From positions 1 through 64,000 of the forward strand of contig NZ_JBIWCW010000017.1 in assembly GCF_044761665.1 (NCBI RefSeq): a stretch of 64,000 nucleotides of DNA, written 5' to 3'. A program made the translations under genes and the position numbers. The notes under the pieces were generated by a model that had not been told where the DNA came from, made no database searches, and was given only the letters and a program-made list of their open reading frames with translations. This document shows, in pieces, positions 32,268-41,409 of this stretch. How positions within the stretch are numbered: the stretch's first letter is position 1; each line of letters begins with the position of its first letter. This stretch comes from Peribacillus sp044761665. GTDB taxonomy: Bacteria > Bacillota > Bacilli > Bacillales > DSM-1321.

Positions 32268-33554
32268 TTATTTAGGAAGTACCTCGCAGACAGTCGTCCT
32301 CTCCTCCGAGATGAGATCATTGGCGATTCGTGCGATATCTTCCATTGTAAGTTTCTCTAATACTGGTACCACATCAAATAAATTCATCTCATTGAAAGCA
32401 TAGCGCGTAAATTGATTCGCGATATATTCGGGTGAATTCAGAGAGCGTAGGAAAGAACCAATTTTTTTCTTGATCGTCCTTTGCAGACTTTCTTCACTTA
32501 AACCGGTACCTTTTTTAGACAGTTCAAGGATGTCGAGCAAAGACTTCGTTAATTTTTCGGGGTTTGCCGTGTCTCCGCCAATTAAAGCGAAGCCAAATCC
32601 TTGTTCCTGGGTATAATCATACGAAAAGGTTTGATCGATCAAGCCCTCCTCGTACAAGCGTTCATGAATGGATGAACTTTTACCGAACAGCATTTCTAGA
32701 TAGATGTTCGTTGCCAACTCGCGTTTCAAAAGTTGTTCGCCAGTTTGATGAACATCGGTAGCCTTTATGCCAATCATCACTTTCGGTGTTTGAACATTCA
32801 TTTTTAAAATGTCCTTATCCTTAGCAACTGTATCTGGCTCCTTATCGAATTTCCGTTCGACTTCCGGCTGTTGCTGATAGTCTTTACTAGCTTGGTTTTC
32901 CCGGATCAAGTTCATCGTATTCTCTACATCAACCGGACCCACAACGAATAACAACATATTACTTGGATGATAAAACGTATTGTAACAATCATAAAGCATG
33001 TCTTTCGTAATATCCGCGATAGATTCAACTGTGCCCGCGATGTCGATTTTCACCGGATGTTGATGGTACATGTTTGCGATCGCACCGAAATATAAGCGCC
33101 AATCAGGATTATCATCATACATATTAATTTCTTGTCCTATAATGCCTTTTTCCTTCTCCACGGTCTTCTCAGAGAAATAAGGCTCCTGGACAAAATCTAT
33201 TAAGGTCGTTAAATTCCTCTCGAACTCTGATGTACTAGAAAACAGGTAAGCGGTCCTTGTAAACGAAGTGAAGGCATTTGCTGAAGCGCCTTGCTTAGAG
33301 AATTGTTGAAACACGTCTCCATCTTCCTTTTCAAATAACTTATGCTCTAAGAAATGGGCAATTCCATCTGGTACTTTTGTAAATCCTTCTTGGTTCAATG
33401 GTTTGAAATGGCTGTCAACTGAACCGTACTTTGTCGTAAACGTGGCGAATGATTTGTTAAACTCTTTTTTCGGAAGAATATATACCTCCAATCCATTCTC
33501 CATTTTTTCATGATAAAGCTCTTCTTTTAGTTGAGAGAATTCAATTTTCTCCAT
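32268..33554 (-). CDS. ymfH: M16-family zinc peptidase YmfH (catalytic partner)
   Basis: A 428-residue insulinase-type peptidase. The inverted zinc motif HFLEH (67-71) is intact and the downstream acidic ligand region (EKGIIGQEINMYDDNP) is present. There is no signal peptide. It overlaps ymfF by one base (TAATGG), so the pair is translated together and probably forms a heterodimer in which only YmfH carries the catalytic motif. Related pairs process peptides, such as AlbF/AlbE in subtilosin synthesis; no peptide precursor is seen here. Confidence 0.92.
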   Translation of the reverse strand: MEKIEFSQLKEELYHEKMENGLEVYILPKKEFNKSFATFTTKYGSVDSHFKPLNQEGFTKVPDGIAHFLEHKLFEKEDGDVFQQFSKQGASANAFTSFTRTAYLFSSTSEFERNLTTLIDFVQEPYFSEKTVEKEKGIIGQEINMYDDNPDWRLYFGAIANMYHQHPVKIDIAGTVESIADITKDMLYDCYNTFYHPSNMLLFVVGPVDVENTMNLIRENQASKDYQQQPEVERKFDKEPDTVAKDKDILKMNVQTPKVMIGIKATDVHQTGEQLLKRELATNIYLEMLFGKSSSIHERLYEEGLIDQTFSYDYTQEQGFGFALIGGDTANPEKLTKSLLDILELSKKGTGLSEESLQRTIKKKIGSFLRSLNSPEYIANQFTRYAFNEMNLFDVVPVLEKLTMEDIARIANDLISEERTTVCEVLPK

Positions 33555-34834
33555 TATTCCTGCACCTCCGTTCCAGATAGGAAGTAAATTGTATCAAGCT
33601 GGATCTTTTGACCGACTTTGATGATTTCTTCCTTTGTTGTCTGTTCCGTTTTTGCAAACCATTCATCGAGGGAGATATCTTGCCCCGAGAGGACATTATG
33701 ATATAGAATTTCGACTAATCCCCTTGATACATCAATGGTTTCAAGAAGCTGGTTTTTAATGACCGCTTTCGTTTGTTCCAATTCCTCTTCCGAAAAATTC
33801 CCTTGTTTCATTTCGTTCATTTGTTCATGAATGATATCTATCGCCTGTTTATAGTTTTCATTTTCGATGCCAGCCATCACCATTAGAAGGCCTTTATGGC
33901 TTTCAAGTCTTGAAGCAGCGTAATAAGCCAGGCTTGCTTTCTCCCTGACATTGATGAAAAGTTTCGAGTGTGAAAAGCCACCAAAAATTCCATTAAACAG
34001 CTGGAGGGCATAGTAGTCGGGATCGCCATACGAAATATGCGTTCGATACCCCATATTTAACTTCCCTTGTTTCACATCGGCATTCTCAATGATTTCCTGT
34101 TCCTTCGCAACTTCTTTTCCTACAGTTCTTTGCAGTTGGCCCGGTACACGCTCGGGTAGAGAAATATAACGGTCAGCCAATTCTTCGACTTCTGATTCGT
34201 CGATATCTCCAATGACATACAGATCAATTTCATCCTCAGCCAGCACTTTTTCATAATAAGTAAAAAGTGATTTCGGAGTGATCGTCTCCAAGTCTTGTAA
34301 ATTGCCACTCGCGTCCATTGCATATGGCTCGTCTTTGCACATTTCCTCGACAAGTCGAGTAGCGGAGTACCTCATCTTATCATCATAAATTGACTGGATG
34401 CGCTGCCTTAACGACCTGATTTCATTAGTAACCGTCTTGGCATCGAACTCCTCTCCGTTTGTTTTAGGATGAAAGATCACTTCAGATAACAAAGCGAAAG
34501 CCTTTTCTAGAAGGGGGGTCGAATCACTCAGGAACTTTTCATTGACGATATCAATCGTAAAGCTCACGACTTGATATTCCCCTTTTTTAGCTACATCGAC
34601 GTAAAATCCAGCTCCATATAAATCATCTAAATAAGACCTGAGTTCGGGCGTAGTCGGATATTTACTTGTATTGCTTTGCAGCACATATGGCAATAAAGCA
34701 CGGTATGTAACGGAATCCTTTTTCAAGGGTGCCTTCATTTTCAACACGAGAGTGTTTGTTTTATATTTATCCGTCCGGACAATGTGCAGCTTATATCCGC
34801 TTTTTTCTGTAACTGTATCGGATGCAATAGACAT
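33554..34834 (-). CDS. ymfF: M16-like protein YmfF (non-catalytic partner)
   Basis: A 426-residue protein with the M16 fold but without HxxEH: the equivalent region (VTYRALLPYVLQSNTSKYP) has no zinc ligands. The C-terminal half keeps the family pattern (ALQLFNGIFGGFSHSKLFINV, ReKASLAYYAASR-like). SD GAGGAGG. It is the first gene of ymfF-H-I-J. The pairing of a dead and an active M16 subunit is typical of bacterial heterodimeric M16B enzymes. Confidence 0.92.
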   Translation of the reverse strand: MSIASDTVTEKSGYKLHIVRTDKYKTNTLVLKMKAPLKKDSVTYRALLPYVLQSNTSKYPTTPELRSYLDDLYGAGFYVDVAKKGEYQVVSFTIDIVNEKFLSDSTPLLEKAFALLSEVIFHPKTNGEEFDAKTVTNEIRSLRQRIQSIYDDKMRYSATRLVEEMCKDEPYAMDASGNLQDLETITPKSLFTYYEKVLAEDEIDLYVIGDIDESEVEELADRYISLPERVPGQLQRTVGKEVAKEQEIIENADVKQGKLNMGYRTHISYGDPDYYALQLFNGIFGGFSHSKLFINVREKASLAYYAASRLESHKGLLMVMAGIENENYKQAIDIIHEQMNEMKQGNFSEEELEQTKAVIKNQLLETIDVSRGLVEILYHNVLSGQDISLDEWFAKTEQTTKEEIIKVGQKIQLDTIYFLSGTEVQE

Positions 34835-34981
34835 GGATTAATCCTCCTCAATATGAAATTCAATCTTATTAAGTTATTGTTTGTAGATACGTTACCTTTT
34901 AAACATCTCCTTAAAATATACATGCGAAAGGAAAATTCATGCAAGTTGCAACTACTTTTTTTCCAAAACATTCACTAACAT

Positions 34982-35012
34982 AAAAAAAGGTCAGCAATGA
35001 AAGCCGCTGACC
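34982..35012 (-). terminator. Terminator of the nup operon
   Basis: GGTCAGC (34989-34995) and GCTGACC (35006-35012) form the stem; seven T's follow on the minus strand, 11 bases past the nupQ stop. Confidence 0.88.
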
Positions 35013-35022
35013 GGTCAAACTA

Positions 35023-35982
35023 TTATCTATTTCCCTTGATGTACGGCTGACCCGATGCTTTAGGTGCATCTGCCCGACCAATAAATCCGGTTAATGCAAT
35101 GATTGTAAGCACATAAGGTGCGATTAACAAATAAACGGATGGAATATCTTTAAAGAATGGCAGGCTTGATCCTACAATACTCAAGCTTTGAGCCAGTCCG
35201 AAAAATAGCGCCGCTCCCATTGCCCCGATTGGATGCCATTTACCAAAAATCATTGCTGCAATAGCCATGAACCCTTGACCATTAATGGTTGCATGGTTGA
35301 ATTCATTAGAAAAGATGGTAGCATATATGGCTCCTCCAATTCCCCCAAAAGCACCTGAGAGAAGAACGCCTGCATAGCGAATTTTTGTAACATTGACACC
35401 CATCGTATCAGCGGCCATAGGATGCTCCCCTACAGCACGGATGCGTAAACCAAATGGTGTTTTATAAAGGATATACCATACGACAAATGCGATTAAAATG
35501 GCTATATAGACGATATAATATCCATTTGAGAAAAAGATTGGGCCGATAAATGGAATATCGCTTAATAGCGGGACATCAACCCTCGGAAAAGTCTCTTTAA
35601 TACGGTCTGTTTGTCCTTTATCATAAATCAACTTGACTAGAAACATTGTGAGCCCGACCGCTAATAAGTTAATGGCGACCCCGCTTACAGTTTGGTCAGC
35701 CCTGAAGGTAATCGATGCAACCGCATGGAGTACCGAGAATAACAAACCTGTAACCATAGCCGCTAAAACCGCTAGCCAAGGGGTCCAACCGCCAAACACA
35801 TCGGCAAAAGTTAAGTTAAATACAATCGCGGTAAAAGCACCGATGACCATAAGACCTTCCAATCCAATATTTATGACGCCAGCCCGTTCAGAAAATACTC
35901 CACCAAGTGCCGTGAATATAAGCGGAGCAGCTAAAGCAATCATAGATGGTACAATAATTTGTAATACTTGATAAAAGTCCAC
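35023..35982 (-). CDS. nupQ: Nucleoside-type ABC transporter permease NupQ
   Basis: A 319-residue membrane protein with about 9-10 hydrophobic segments, of the BPD_transp_2 family. It contains GVFSERAGVINIGLEGLMVIGAF and GLRIRAVGEHPMAADTMGVNV, hallmarks of the YufQ/BmpC type. The GTG start directly follows the nupP stop. With NupP it forms the membrane channel. In B. subtilis NupNOPQ (YufNOPQ) imports guanosine and other nucleosides; that substrate is inferred by family only. Confidence 0.92.
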   Translation of the reverse strand: MDFYQVLQIIVPSMIALAAPLIFTALGGVFSERAGVINIGLEGLMVIGAFTAIVFNLTFADVFGGWTPWLAVLAAMVTGLLFSVLHAVASITFRADQTVSGVAINLLAVGLTMFLVKLIYDKGQTDRIKETFPRVDVPLLSDIPFIGPIFFSNGYYIVYIAILIAFVVWYILYKTPFGLRIRAVGEHPMAADTMGVNVTKIRYAGVLLSGAFGGIGGAIYATIFSNEFNHATINGQGFMAIAAMIFGKWHPIGAMGAALFFGLAQSLSIVGSSLPFFKDIPSVYLLIAPYVLTIIALTGFIGRADAPKASGQPYIKGNR

Positions 35983-37053
35983 TTATTTCACCCCTTTCTT
36001 AAACCGATTGGCAATCCAACGAATAAAATAACTGGATGCTACGAAGAAGATGATCAATGCAATGACAATATCTACAATTTCACTAGGTATGCCTGTTTCA
36101 AGAGGCATGTTCAATGCCCCGGCCTTTAGCCCCCCAAATAATAAGGCTGCAAGGACAACACCAATGGCCGTATTTGCCCCGAGTAACGCGACTGCGATAC
36201 CGTCAAAGCCCATGCCCGTGAACCCACCCTTGACGGCGGCATAGCCGAACGTTCCCAAACCTTCCATAGAACCAGCAAGACCAGCAAACGCACCTGAAAT
36301 GACCATGGATAGGATAATGTTCTTATTAACACTCATCCCTGCATACTCGGATGCGTGCTGATTAAATCCAACCGCTTTCAGCTCAAAACCCGTTTTGGTT
36401 TTCTCTAGGATGAACCACATGATGATCACACATATAATGGCTATGACAATTCCCCAATGCATCCGGGAATAATCGGTAATGCTTTCAAAGAATGGTGAAC
36501 GAAGAGATGCAGAGTCAGCAATTCTCTCAGTCTTATCCAGCTTGTCCGTCAATACGTTCCGGATTAAATAGTTCGTTACATATAAGGCCGTATAATTTAG
36601 CATGATAGAAACGATTACTTCATGTACCCGAAACTTCGCTTTTAAATAACCTGGGATGAATGCCCATAGAGCTCCTGCAGCGGCCCCTGCTAAAATCGCT
36701 AAAGGTAAATGAATGATTCCAGGAAGTTCAAAAGCAATTCCTACCCACACTGCAGCCAGCCAGCCTACGATTAATTGTCCTTCAACACCGATATTGAATA
36801 GACCGGTACGAAAAGCAAAAGCGACTGCCAAACCGGTAAGAATATAAGGAATGATCGTCCTGACTGATTCTCCCACATAATAAGAATCCCCGACAATGCC
36901 ACCGATCATGGACCCATAACCGGCAACAGGATCGTATCCACTGGCAAGCATGATGATAGCCCCGACAATTAAACCGAGGATGACCGCTATCACCGGATTG
37001 AGTAATGTAGATAAGTATTTAGATAAATATTTCTTGATTTTGTCCTTCGTCAT
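35983..37053 (-). CDS. nupP: Nucleoside-type ABC transporter permease NupP
   Basis: A 356-residue permease with about ten membrane helices. It contains FRTGLFNIGVEGQLIVGWLA and TGFELKAVGFNQHASEYAGM, as in YufP. It overlaps the ATPase gene by 4 bases (ATGA) and abuts nupQ. A basic cytoplasmic N-terminus (MTKDKIKKYLSKYL) precedes the first helix. Confidence 0.92.
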   Translation of the reverse strand: MTKDKIKKYLSKYLSTLLNPVIAVILGLIVGAIIMLASGYDPVAGYGSMIGGIVGDSYYVGESVRTIIPYILTGLAVAFAFRTGLFNIGVEGQLIVGWLAAVWVGIAFELPGIIHLPLAILAGAAAGALWAFIPGYLKAKFRVHEVIVSIMLNYTALYVTNYLIRNVLTDKLDKTERIADSASLRSPFFESITDYSRMHWGIVIAIICVIIMWFILEKTKTGFELKAVGFNQHASEYAGMSVNKNIILSMVISGAFAGLAGSMEGLGTFGYAAVKGGFTGMGFDGIAVALLGANTAIGVVLAALLFGGLKAGALNMPLETGIPSEIVDIVIALIIFFVASSYFIRWIANRFKKGVK

Positions 37054-38582
37054 GTTGTTTTTACACCTGCTTCCGTCCGTTTACTGCCTGCCATAAGTAG
37101 ACCAAGCTCTTGTTCTGTCGTTTCTTTAGGATTGACAAGGGCAACGATTTCTCCCTCGTATATAACGGCAATTTTATCACTAACATTCATGATTTCATCC
37201 AATTCGAATGATATGAGAAGGATCGCCTTGCCCGCATCACGTTGTTCAATCAGTCGTTTATGAATAAATTCAATCGCTCCAACATCGAGTCCCCGAGTTG
37301 GCTGCGCGGCAATCAATAAATCTGGATTTCTATCAACTTCCCTGCCGATAATGGCCTTTTGCTGGTTCCCTCCGGATAATGCCCTTGCAGGTGTATATTC
37401 ACTTGGAGTACGAACATCATATGACTTAATCAAAGAACGCGCTTTTTCGAATATTTTTTTTGAATTCAAGATTCCACCTTTGGAAAAAGGGCGTTGATAA
37501 TACGTTTGCAAGACCATGTTTTCTCCAATGCTATAATCGAGGACCAGACCATGCTTATGCCGGTCTTCCGGAATATGCCCAACTCCTGATTCCGTAATTT
37601 TGCGAGGCTTAAGGTTCCGAATTTCCTTGCCGTTCAATTGAATGCTACCAGCTGTCGTTTTCCTCAAACCGGCCAAAGCCTCAATGAGTTCGGATTGTCC
37701 ATTTCCATCCACACCAGCGATGCCGACAATCTCTCCCGCACGCACTGTTAAATTCAGGTTGCTGACGGCTGAAACTCCCCTGGCATCCTTCACTTCAAGT
37801 CCTTTTACATCTAAAACGACATCTGTTGGGGTGCCCTCAATTTTCTCCGTTTTAAAAAGGACTTCCCGACCAACCATTAAACTAGCCAGTTCATTTGGGT
37901 TTGTTTCACTGACGGTAACAGTTCCAATTCCCTGGCCTTTCCGGATGACTGTCACTCGATCACAAACCTCCATGATTTCTTTAAGTTTGTGCGTGATTAA
38001 TATGATTGACTTTCCTTCTTTAACAAGGGCCTTCATAATGGTTATCAACTCTTTTATCTCTTGAGGTGTCAACACGGCAGTAGGTTCATCGAATATTAGA
38101 ATCTCTGCTCCACGGTATAGTGTCTTTAATATTTCGACACGTTGTTGCATGCCTATCGAAATATCAGCAATTTTCGCATTAGGGTCAACCCGAAGCTGGT
38201 ATTGTTCTGATAGTTTCCTAACTTCCTTACTCGCTTCTTTTAAATCGATTTTCCCGGCCTTTGAAGGCTCTTTACCCAAAATGATATTTTCAGTGACAGT
38301 AAAAGGATCAACAAGCATAAAATGCTGATGGACCATCCCAATCCCTAAGTCATTTGCAATATTCGGACTAGTGATTTTGTGAGGTTTTCCATCCACCCGA
38401 ATTTCACCCTGTTCTGGCTGGTAAAGACCAAACAAAACATTCATCAATGTCGATTTTCCCGCACCATTTTCACCTAATAATGCGTGTATCTCCCCTTTTT
38501 TTACTTGAAGGGTCACATTATCATTAGCGACAATTCCAGGAAATTCCTTTCGGATATTTAACATCTCAATTACATATTTCAC
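37050..38582 (-). CDS. nupO: Nucleoside-type ABC transporter ATPase NupO
   Basis: A 510-residue protein with two fused ABC domains. The first has Walker A GENGAGKSTLMNV and signature ISIGMQQRVEI with LIFDEPTAVLTP. The second has a degenerate Walker A (GVDGNGQSELIEA, Gln replacing Lys) and a Q-loop/signature region ALSGGNQQKAIIGRE with IAAQPTRGLD. This active/degenerate arrangement is usual in sugar- and nucleoside-type importers. It energises NupPQ. Confidence 0.93.
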   Translation of the reverse strand: MKYVIEMLNIRKEFPGIVANDNVTLQVKKGEIHALLGENGAGKSTLMNVLFGLYQPEQGEIRVDGKPHKITSPNIANDLGIGMVHQHFMLVDPFTVTENIILGKEPSKAGKIDLKEASKEVRKLSEQYQLRVDPNAKIADISIGMQQRVEILKTLYRGAEILIFDEPTAVLTPQEIKELITIMKALVKEGKSIILITHKLKEIMEVCDRVTVIRKGQGIGTVTVSETNPNELASLMVGREVLFKTEKIEGTPTDVVLDVKGLEVKDARGVSAVSNLNLTVRAGEIVGIAGVDGNGQSELIEALAGLRKTTAGSIQLNGKEIRNLKPRKITESGVGHIPEDRHKHGLVLDYSIGENMVLQTYYQRPFSKGGILNSKKIFEKARSLIKSYDVRTPSEYTPARALSGGNQQKAIIGREVDRNPDLLIAAQPTRGLDVGAIEFIHKRLIEQRDAGKAILLISFELDEIMNVSDKIAVIYEGEIVALVNPKETTEQELGLLMAGSKRTEAGVKTT

Positions 38583-38742
38583 GTATAATCAACCCCTAAA
38601 ATGAGTGTATATAATACTTAACTAGAAGATTGGTTCATCCCGCTTGATTTGACCTTATTAGAAAAAACCAAATGATAAACTATGATTCTTTCATAGTCTT
38701 TCATTCAATTTTTTAAACCGTCAGACGTTTTCGGGGAAAAGA

Positions 38743-38770
38743 AGGAATAGGAAAAAATGTTTCCTACTCC
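38743..38770 (-). terminator. Weak terminator/attenuator between nupN and nupO
   Basis: GGAATAGGAAA with TTTCCTACTCC; the imperfect pair is G-U in the minus-strand RNA. Moderate T content follows. Partial termination here would give more binding protein than transporter. Confidence 0.55.
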
Positions 38771-38792
38771 CTCTCAATCTTATTGACTATAA

Positions 38793-39884
38793 TTATTTTT
38801 GAAATTTTTTGAATTCATCTTCAGTACCTGGAACAACCAATTCACCCGATTTGATTTTTGCTGTCCACTCTTCAACTGCTTTTAAAGCTTCTTCAGATAC
38901 GTTTTCTTTCGAATCTGAAATGCCTACACCATTCTCTTCAATACCGTACTCAATTTTTTCTCCGCCAGGGAATTTTCCATCCTTAGCTTTTGTAGCAAGG
39001 TCTTTAACGGCAATATCAACACGTTTGATCATGGATGTTAATGTAATGTTTTCATCTGTTCCTGGAACATCGCCCAGCTTAACTTGGTCACTATCTACAC
39101 CGATAACGTAAATTTCTCTCTTAGGATCTTTTTGTTTTTGTTCCACAGCTTCTGTAAATACACCTTTACCTGTACCGCCAGCAGCATGATAAATAATATC
39201 AGCTCCTGCATTATACATAGTTGCAGCATAAGTTTTACCAAGATCAGCCTTATTGAAATCCCCGGCATACTTGGCTTCTACTTTTGCTTTCGGATTAACA
39301 GCCAATACACCAGCTTTGAATCCGATTTCGAATTTTTTGATTAATTCGGATTCAACTCCGCCGATAAAACCGACTTTGTTAGTTTTCGTTTGAAGTCCAG
39401 CAATTACCCCAACCAAGAATGAACCTTGCTGTTCTTTGAAATTAATACTCGCAACATTTGGTTTCTTAACTTCAGTATCAACGATAGCAAAATGTGAATC
39501 AGGACGTTGGTCAGCTACCTCTTCAACTGACTCAGCTAGTAGAAAACCAATTGCATAGATAAGGCTGTAATCTTCACGGACAAGTGTGTTCAAGTTCTTT
39601 GCATAATCAGCATCGGATTTAGATTGAAGATAATTGTATCCGTCCTTGCCTTTTTCCAAATTATTTTCTTTTCCGAAATCCTGAATTCCTACCCAAGCGG
39701 ATTGGTTGAATGATTCATCATCCACTCCACCAGTATCAGTAACCATTGCTACTGTAAAATTATCTTTCTTTTCTTTTCCCGAAGAAGTGTCTTTATCATC
39801 ATCCTCTGAATTACCACAAGCCCCCAATATTGTACCAGCAGCAAGAACAAGCGAAAGAGCTAGACCAAATTTACGCTTTTTCAT
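38793..39884 (-). CDS. nupN: Nucleoside-binding lipoprotein NupN (BMP family)
   Basis: A 363-residue substrate-binding lipoprotein. It has a basic N-terminus (MKKRK), a hydrophobic core and the lipobox ILGAC with Cys23, followed by a charged, disordered linker. The BMP domain shows VTDTGGVDDESFNQSAW, a known family signature, and GGTGKGVFTEAVEQ. It captures nucleosides at the outer face and delivers them to NupPQ. SD AGGAGG. It is first in the operon and separated from nupO by about 210 bases with a weak hairpin. Confidence 0.95.
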   Translation of the reverse strand: MKKRKFGLALSLVLAAGTILGACGNSEDDDKDTSSGKEKKDNFTVAMVTDTGGVDDESFNQSAWVGIQDFGKENNLEKGKDGYNYLQSKSDADYAKNLNTLVREDYSLIYAIGFLLAESVEEVADQRPDSHFAIVDTEVKKPNVASINFKEQQGSFLVGVIAGLQTKTNKVGFIGGVESELIKKFEIGFKAGVLAVNPKAKVEAKYAGDFNKADLGKTYAATMYNAGADIIYHAAGGTGKGVFTEAVEQKQKDPKREIYVIGVDSDQVKLGDVPGTDENITLTSMIKRVDIAVKDLATKAKDGKFPGGEKIEYGIEENGVGISDSKENVSEEALKAVEEWTAKIKSGELVVPGTEDEFKKFQK

Positions 39885-40036
39885 TTTTTTTCCTCCTAAG
39901 AATCATGGTTTCAGTAGAAATGTTCTGAAAAGTCATTCATGTTTGCGGTTCCAATACTCGGTAAAAAATTTACGGTTTAACGATTCCTCTAGAAAAGAAC
40001 AATCGCTTGCATTCATCCGTATGTAAGGGACAAGGC

Positions 40037-40762
40037 CTAAACTCGTTTCCGAAGTACATGAAAACTAAACATATTGGCTTTAAAGTAGTTAACAGAATAC
40101 AAGATAGGCTGGTCCCAGTCATCGAGATGCATCTGCTTTAGAACGAGTAGTGCAGCCTCAGGCGAACATTTAAGGATAGGAGAAACCTTATCATGGTATC
40201 CGATAGGCTCTATTTCAGCCACGGCATGTGTGATATTCCTGTCGGCATCCCTTTCCAATATATCAAAAAGGGACTCATCTTTACGGTCGAAATTCGCCGA
40301 GAGAATCGATTCGGGAATTTTATCGACACAGTAGATGACAGGTTCGCCATTCGCTGTCCTTACGCGTTCAATGACCACGATGCGTTCATCTGATGTACAT
40401 GAAAACCTGCGGATATCCTCTTCTGTTGGTTCTTGTGTCGTCGAACTTAAGAAAAACGTCCCCGGCTTCATCCCTGCCTCCTCAATCATGTTCGTGACAC
40501 TTTTTAGTTGCTCGATACCTGAAGTGAACCGTGGCTTAGGATTAACAAAGGTTCCAACTCCATGCCGGCGAATAATGATGTTCTCTTCTTCTAAAATTCG
40601 CAGTGCTTCACGGAGCGTCGCTCTACTCACTCCTAGCTTTTTTGCAAGGTCGAATTCAGATGGGAATTTTTCGTTTTCCTTATACACTCCAGCTTCGATA
40701 TCTTGCTTCAGGTAATCAATAACCTGCAAATATAAATGTCGACTATCTGATTTAATAGACAT
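40037..40762 (-). CDS. ymfC: GntR/HutC-family regulator YmfC
   Basis: A 241-residue repressor-type protein. The N-terminal winged helix (about 10-75) has GVSRATLREALRILEEENIIIRRHGVGTFV as consecutive blocks; the C-terminal UTRA effector domain starts near residue 95 and ends in NYFKANMFSFHVLRKRV. UTRA domains bind small ligands such as sugar phosphates. It sits immediately upstream of the nup genes in the same direction, so control of nucleoside uptake is a reasonable inference. A palindrome at 40790-40807 in its own promoter region suggests autoregulation. Confidence 0.9.
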   Translation of the reverse strand: MSIKSDSRHLYLQVIDYLKQDIEAGVYKENEKFPSEFDLAKKLGVSRATLREALRILEEENIIIRRHGVGTFVNPKPRFTSGIEQLKSVTNMIEEAGMKPGTFFLSSTTQEPTEEDIRRFSCTSDERIVVIERVRTANGEPVIYCVDKIPESILSANFDRKDESLFDILERDADRNITHAVAEIEPIGYHDKVSPILKCSPEAALLVLKQMHLDDWDQPILYSVNYFKANMFSFHVLRKRV

Positions 40763-40789
40763 ACGGTCTCCCCCAGCTTGTTTCTTAAG

Positions 40790-40807
40790 ACATCAGACCT
40801 CTGATGT
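40790..40807. promoter_or_regulatory. Candidate operator of YmfC
   Basis: ACATCAGA-CC-TCTGATGT, a perfect 8-bp inverted repeat with a 2-base centre, 28 bases upstream of the ymfC start. Its symmetry suits a dimeric GntR regulator. I do not see a second copy in front of nupN. Confidence 0.55.
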
Positions 40808-41014
40808 TGAATCATTCCTACTAATCGAAAATAATATAACATTTTTTTAATTATAAATATATAGTGTTTTTCTAATTAACTGAAAATATTTTAGGAAAAT
40901 ATACCCCCGATATTAATTCCACATAGTAAAAACGTTGCAAATCTTATGATTATTCGCCTTACTCAAATAAATTTTCATCAGCAAAATTCTTATCGGGAAA
41001 ATGATCTAGCTTTC

Positions 41015-41042
41015 TTTCCAAGAATCTGTTTTCATGTATAAT
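41015..41042 (+). promoter_or_regulatory. Sigma-A promoter of the DUF6509-like gene
   Basis: TTTCCA (41015-41020), a 16-base spacer and TATAAT (41037-41042), giving a leader of about 25 bases. Confidence 0.6.
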
Positions 41043-41075
41043 AGAAATTATCTTCTTTGAAGGGATGATTGAATT

Positions 41076-41375
41076 ATGTTAAACATTACAGAATATACAG
41101 TTGAAAAATTGACCGACCCATTCGGGATCTTATCCGGAGACCGTTTTGAATACTTCTTAGATATTGAAGTACCGGAAGAGGACGAACTCTTTACAGAGAA
41201 CGGTTTATATATCCGTGTTTTATTTGTATCTGAAGAACAAAATGGCAGACTCGTTAAATATGATATTTTAGAAAAAGGCAGTGACCAACTGTTGGATTTT
41301 GAGTTAGAGGATGAGGAAGTAGCCATGATTACAGCCTTCTGTCTAGAACATTTAGACGAAGCGACAGTCAATTAA
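41076..41375 (+). CDS. Small acidic conserved protein (DUF6509-like)
   Basis: A 99-residue acidic protein (MLNITEYTVEKLTDPFGIL; later EVPEEDELFTENGLYIRVLF) without membrane segments or cysteine clusters. It resembles the small Bacillus family DUF6509 as I remember it; the assignment is not certain. Codon use and SD (GAAGGG) fit a real gene, and it has a clear promoter and terminator. It is the only plus-strand gene between the His/Asn-rich gene and the right edge. Function unknown. Confidence 0.75.
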   Translation: MLNITEYTVEKLTDPFGILSGDRFEYFLDIEVPEEDELFTENGLYIRVLFVSEEQNGRLVKYDILEKGSDQLLDFELEDEEVAMITAFCLEHLDEATVN

Positions 41376-41409
41376 AAAATACCGGGCAGCTGCCCGGTAT
41401 TTTTTAATT
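41370..41409. terminator. Perfect 40-bp bidirectional terminator
   Basis: A perfect palindrome with a GC-rich centre (ACCGGGCAGCTGCCCGGT) and A/T flanks. It includes the stop codon of the plus-strand gene (41373-41375) and ends exactly at the spoIIIE stop (41410), so it serves both convergent genes. Confidence 0.92.

Larger units (their letters stand above)
40763..41075. other. Divergent intergenic region, ymfC and the DUF6509-like gene
   Basis: About 310 bases holding the ymfC operator-like palindrome at the left, an AT-rich middle, and a sigma-A promoter for the plus-strand gene at the right. Confidence 0.6.

Noticed and set aside
41048..41371. A 107-codon Ser-rich minus-strand frame
   Set aside because: Antisense to the small acidic gene at 41076-41375, which has a promoter, an SD and a terminator.
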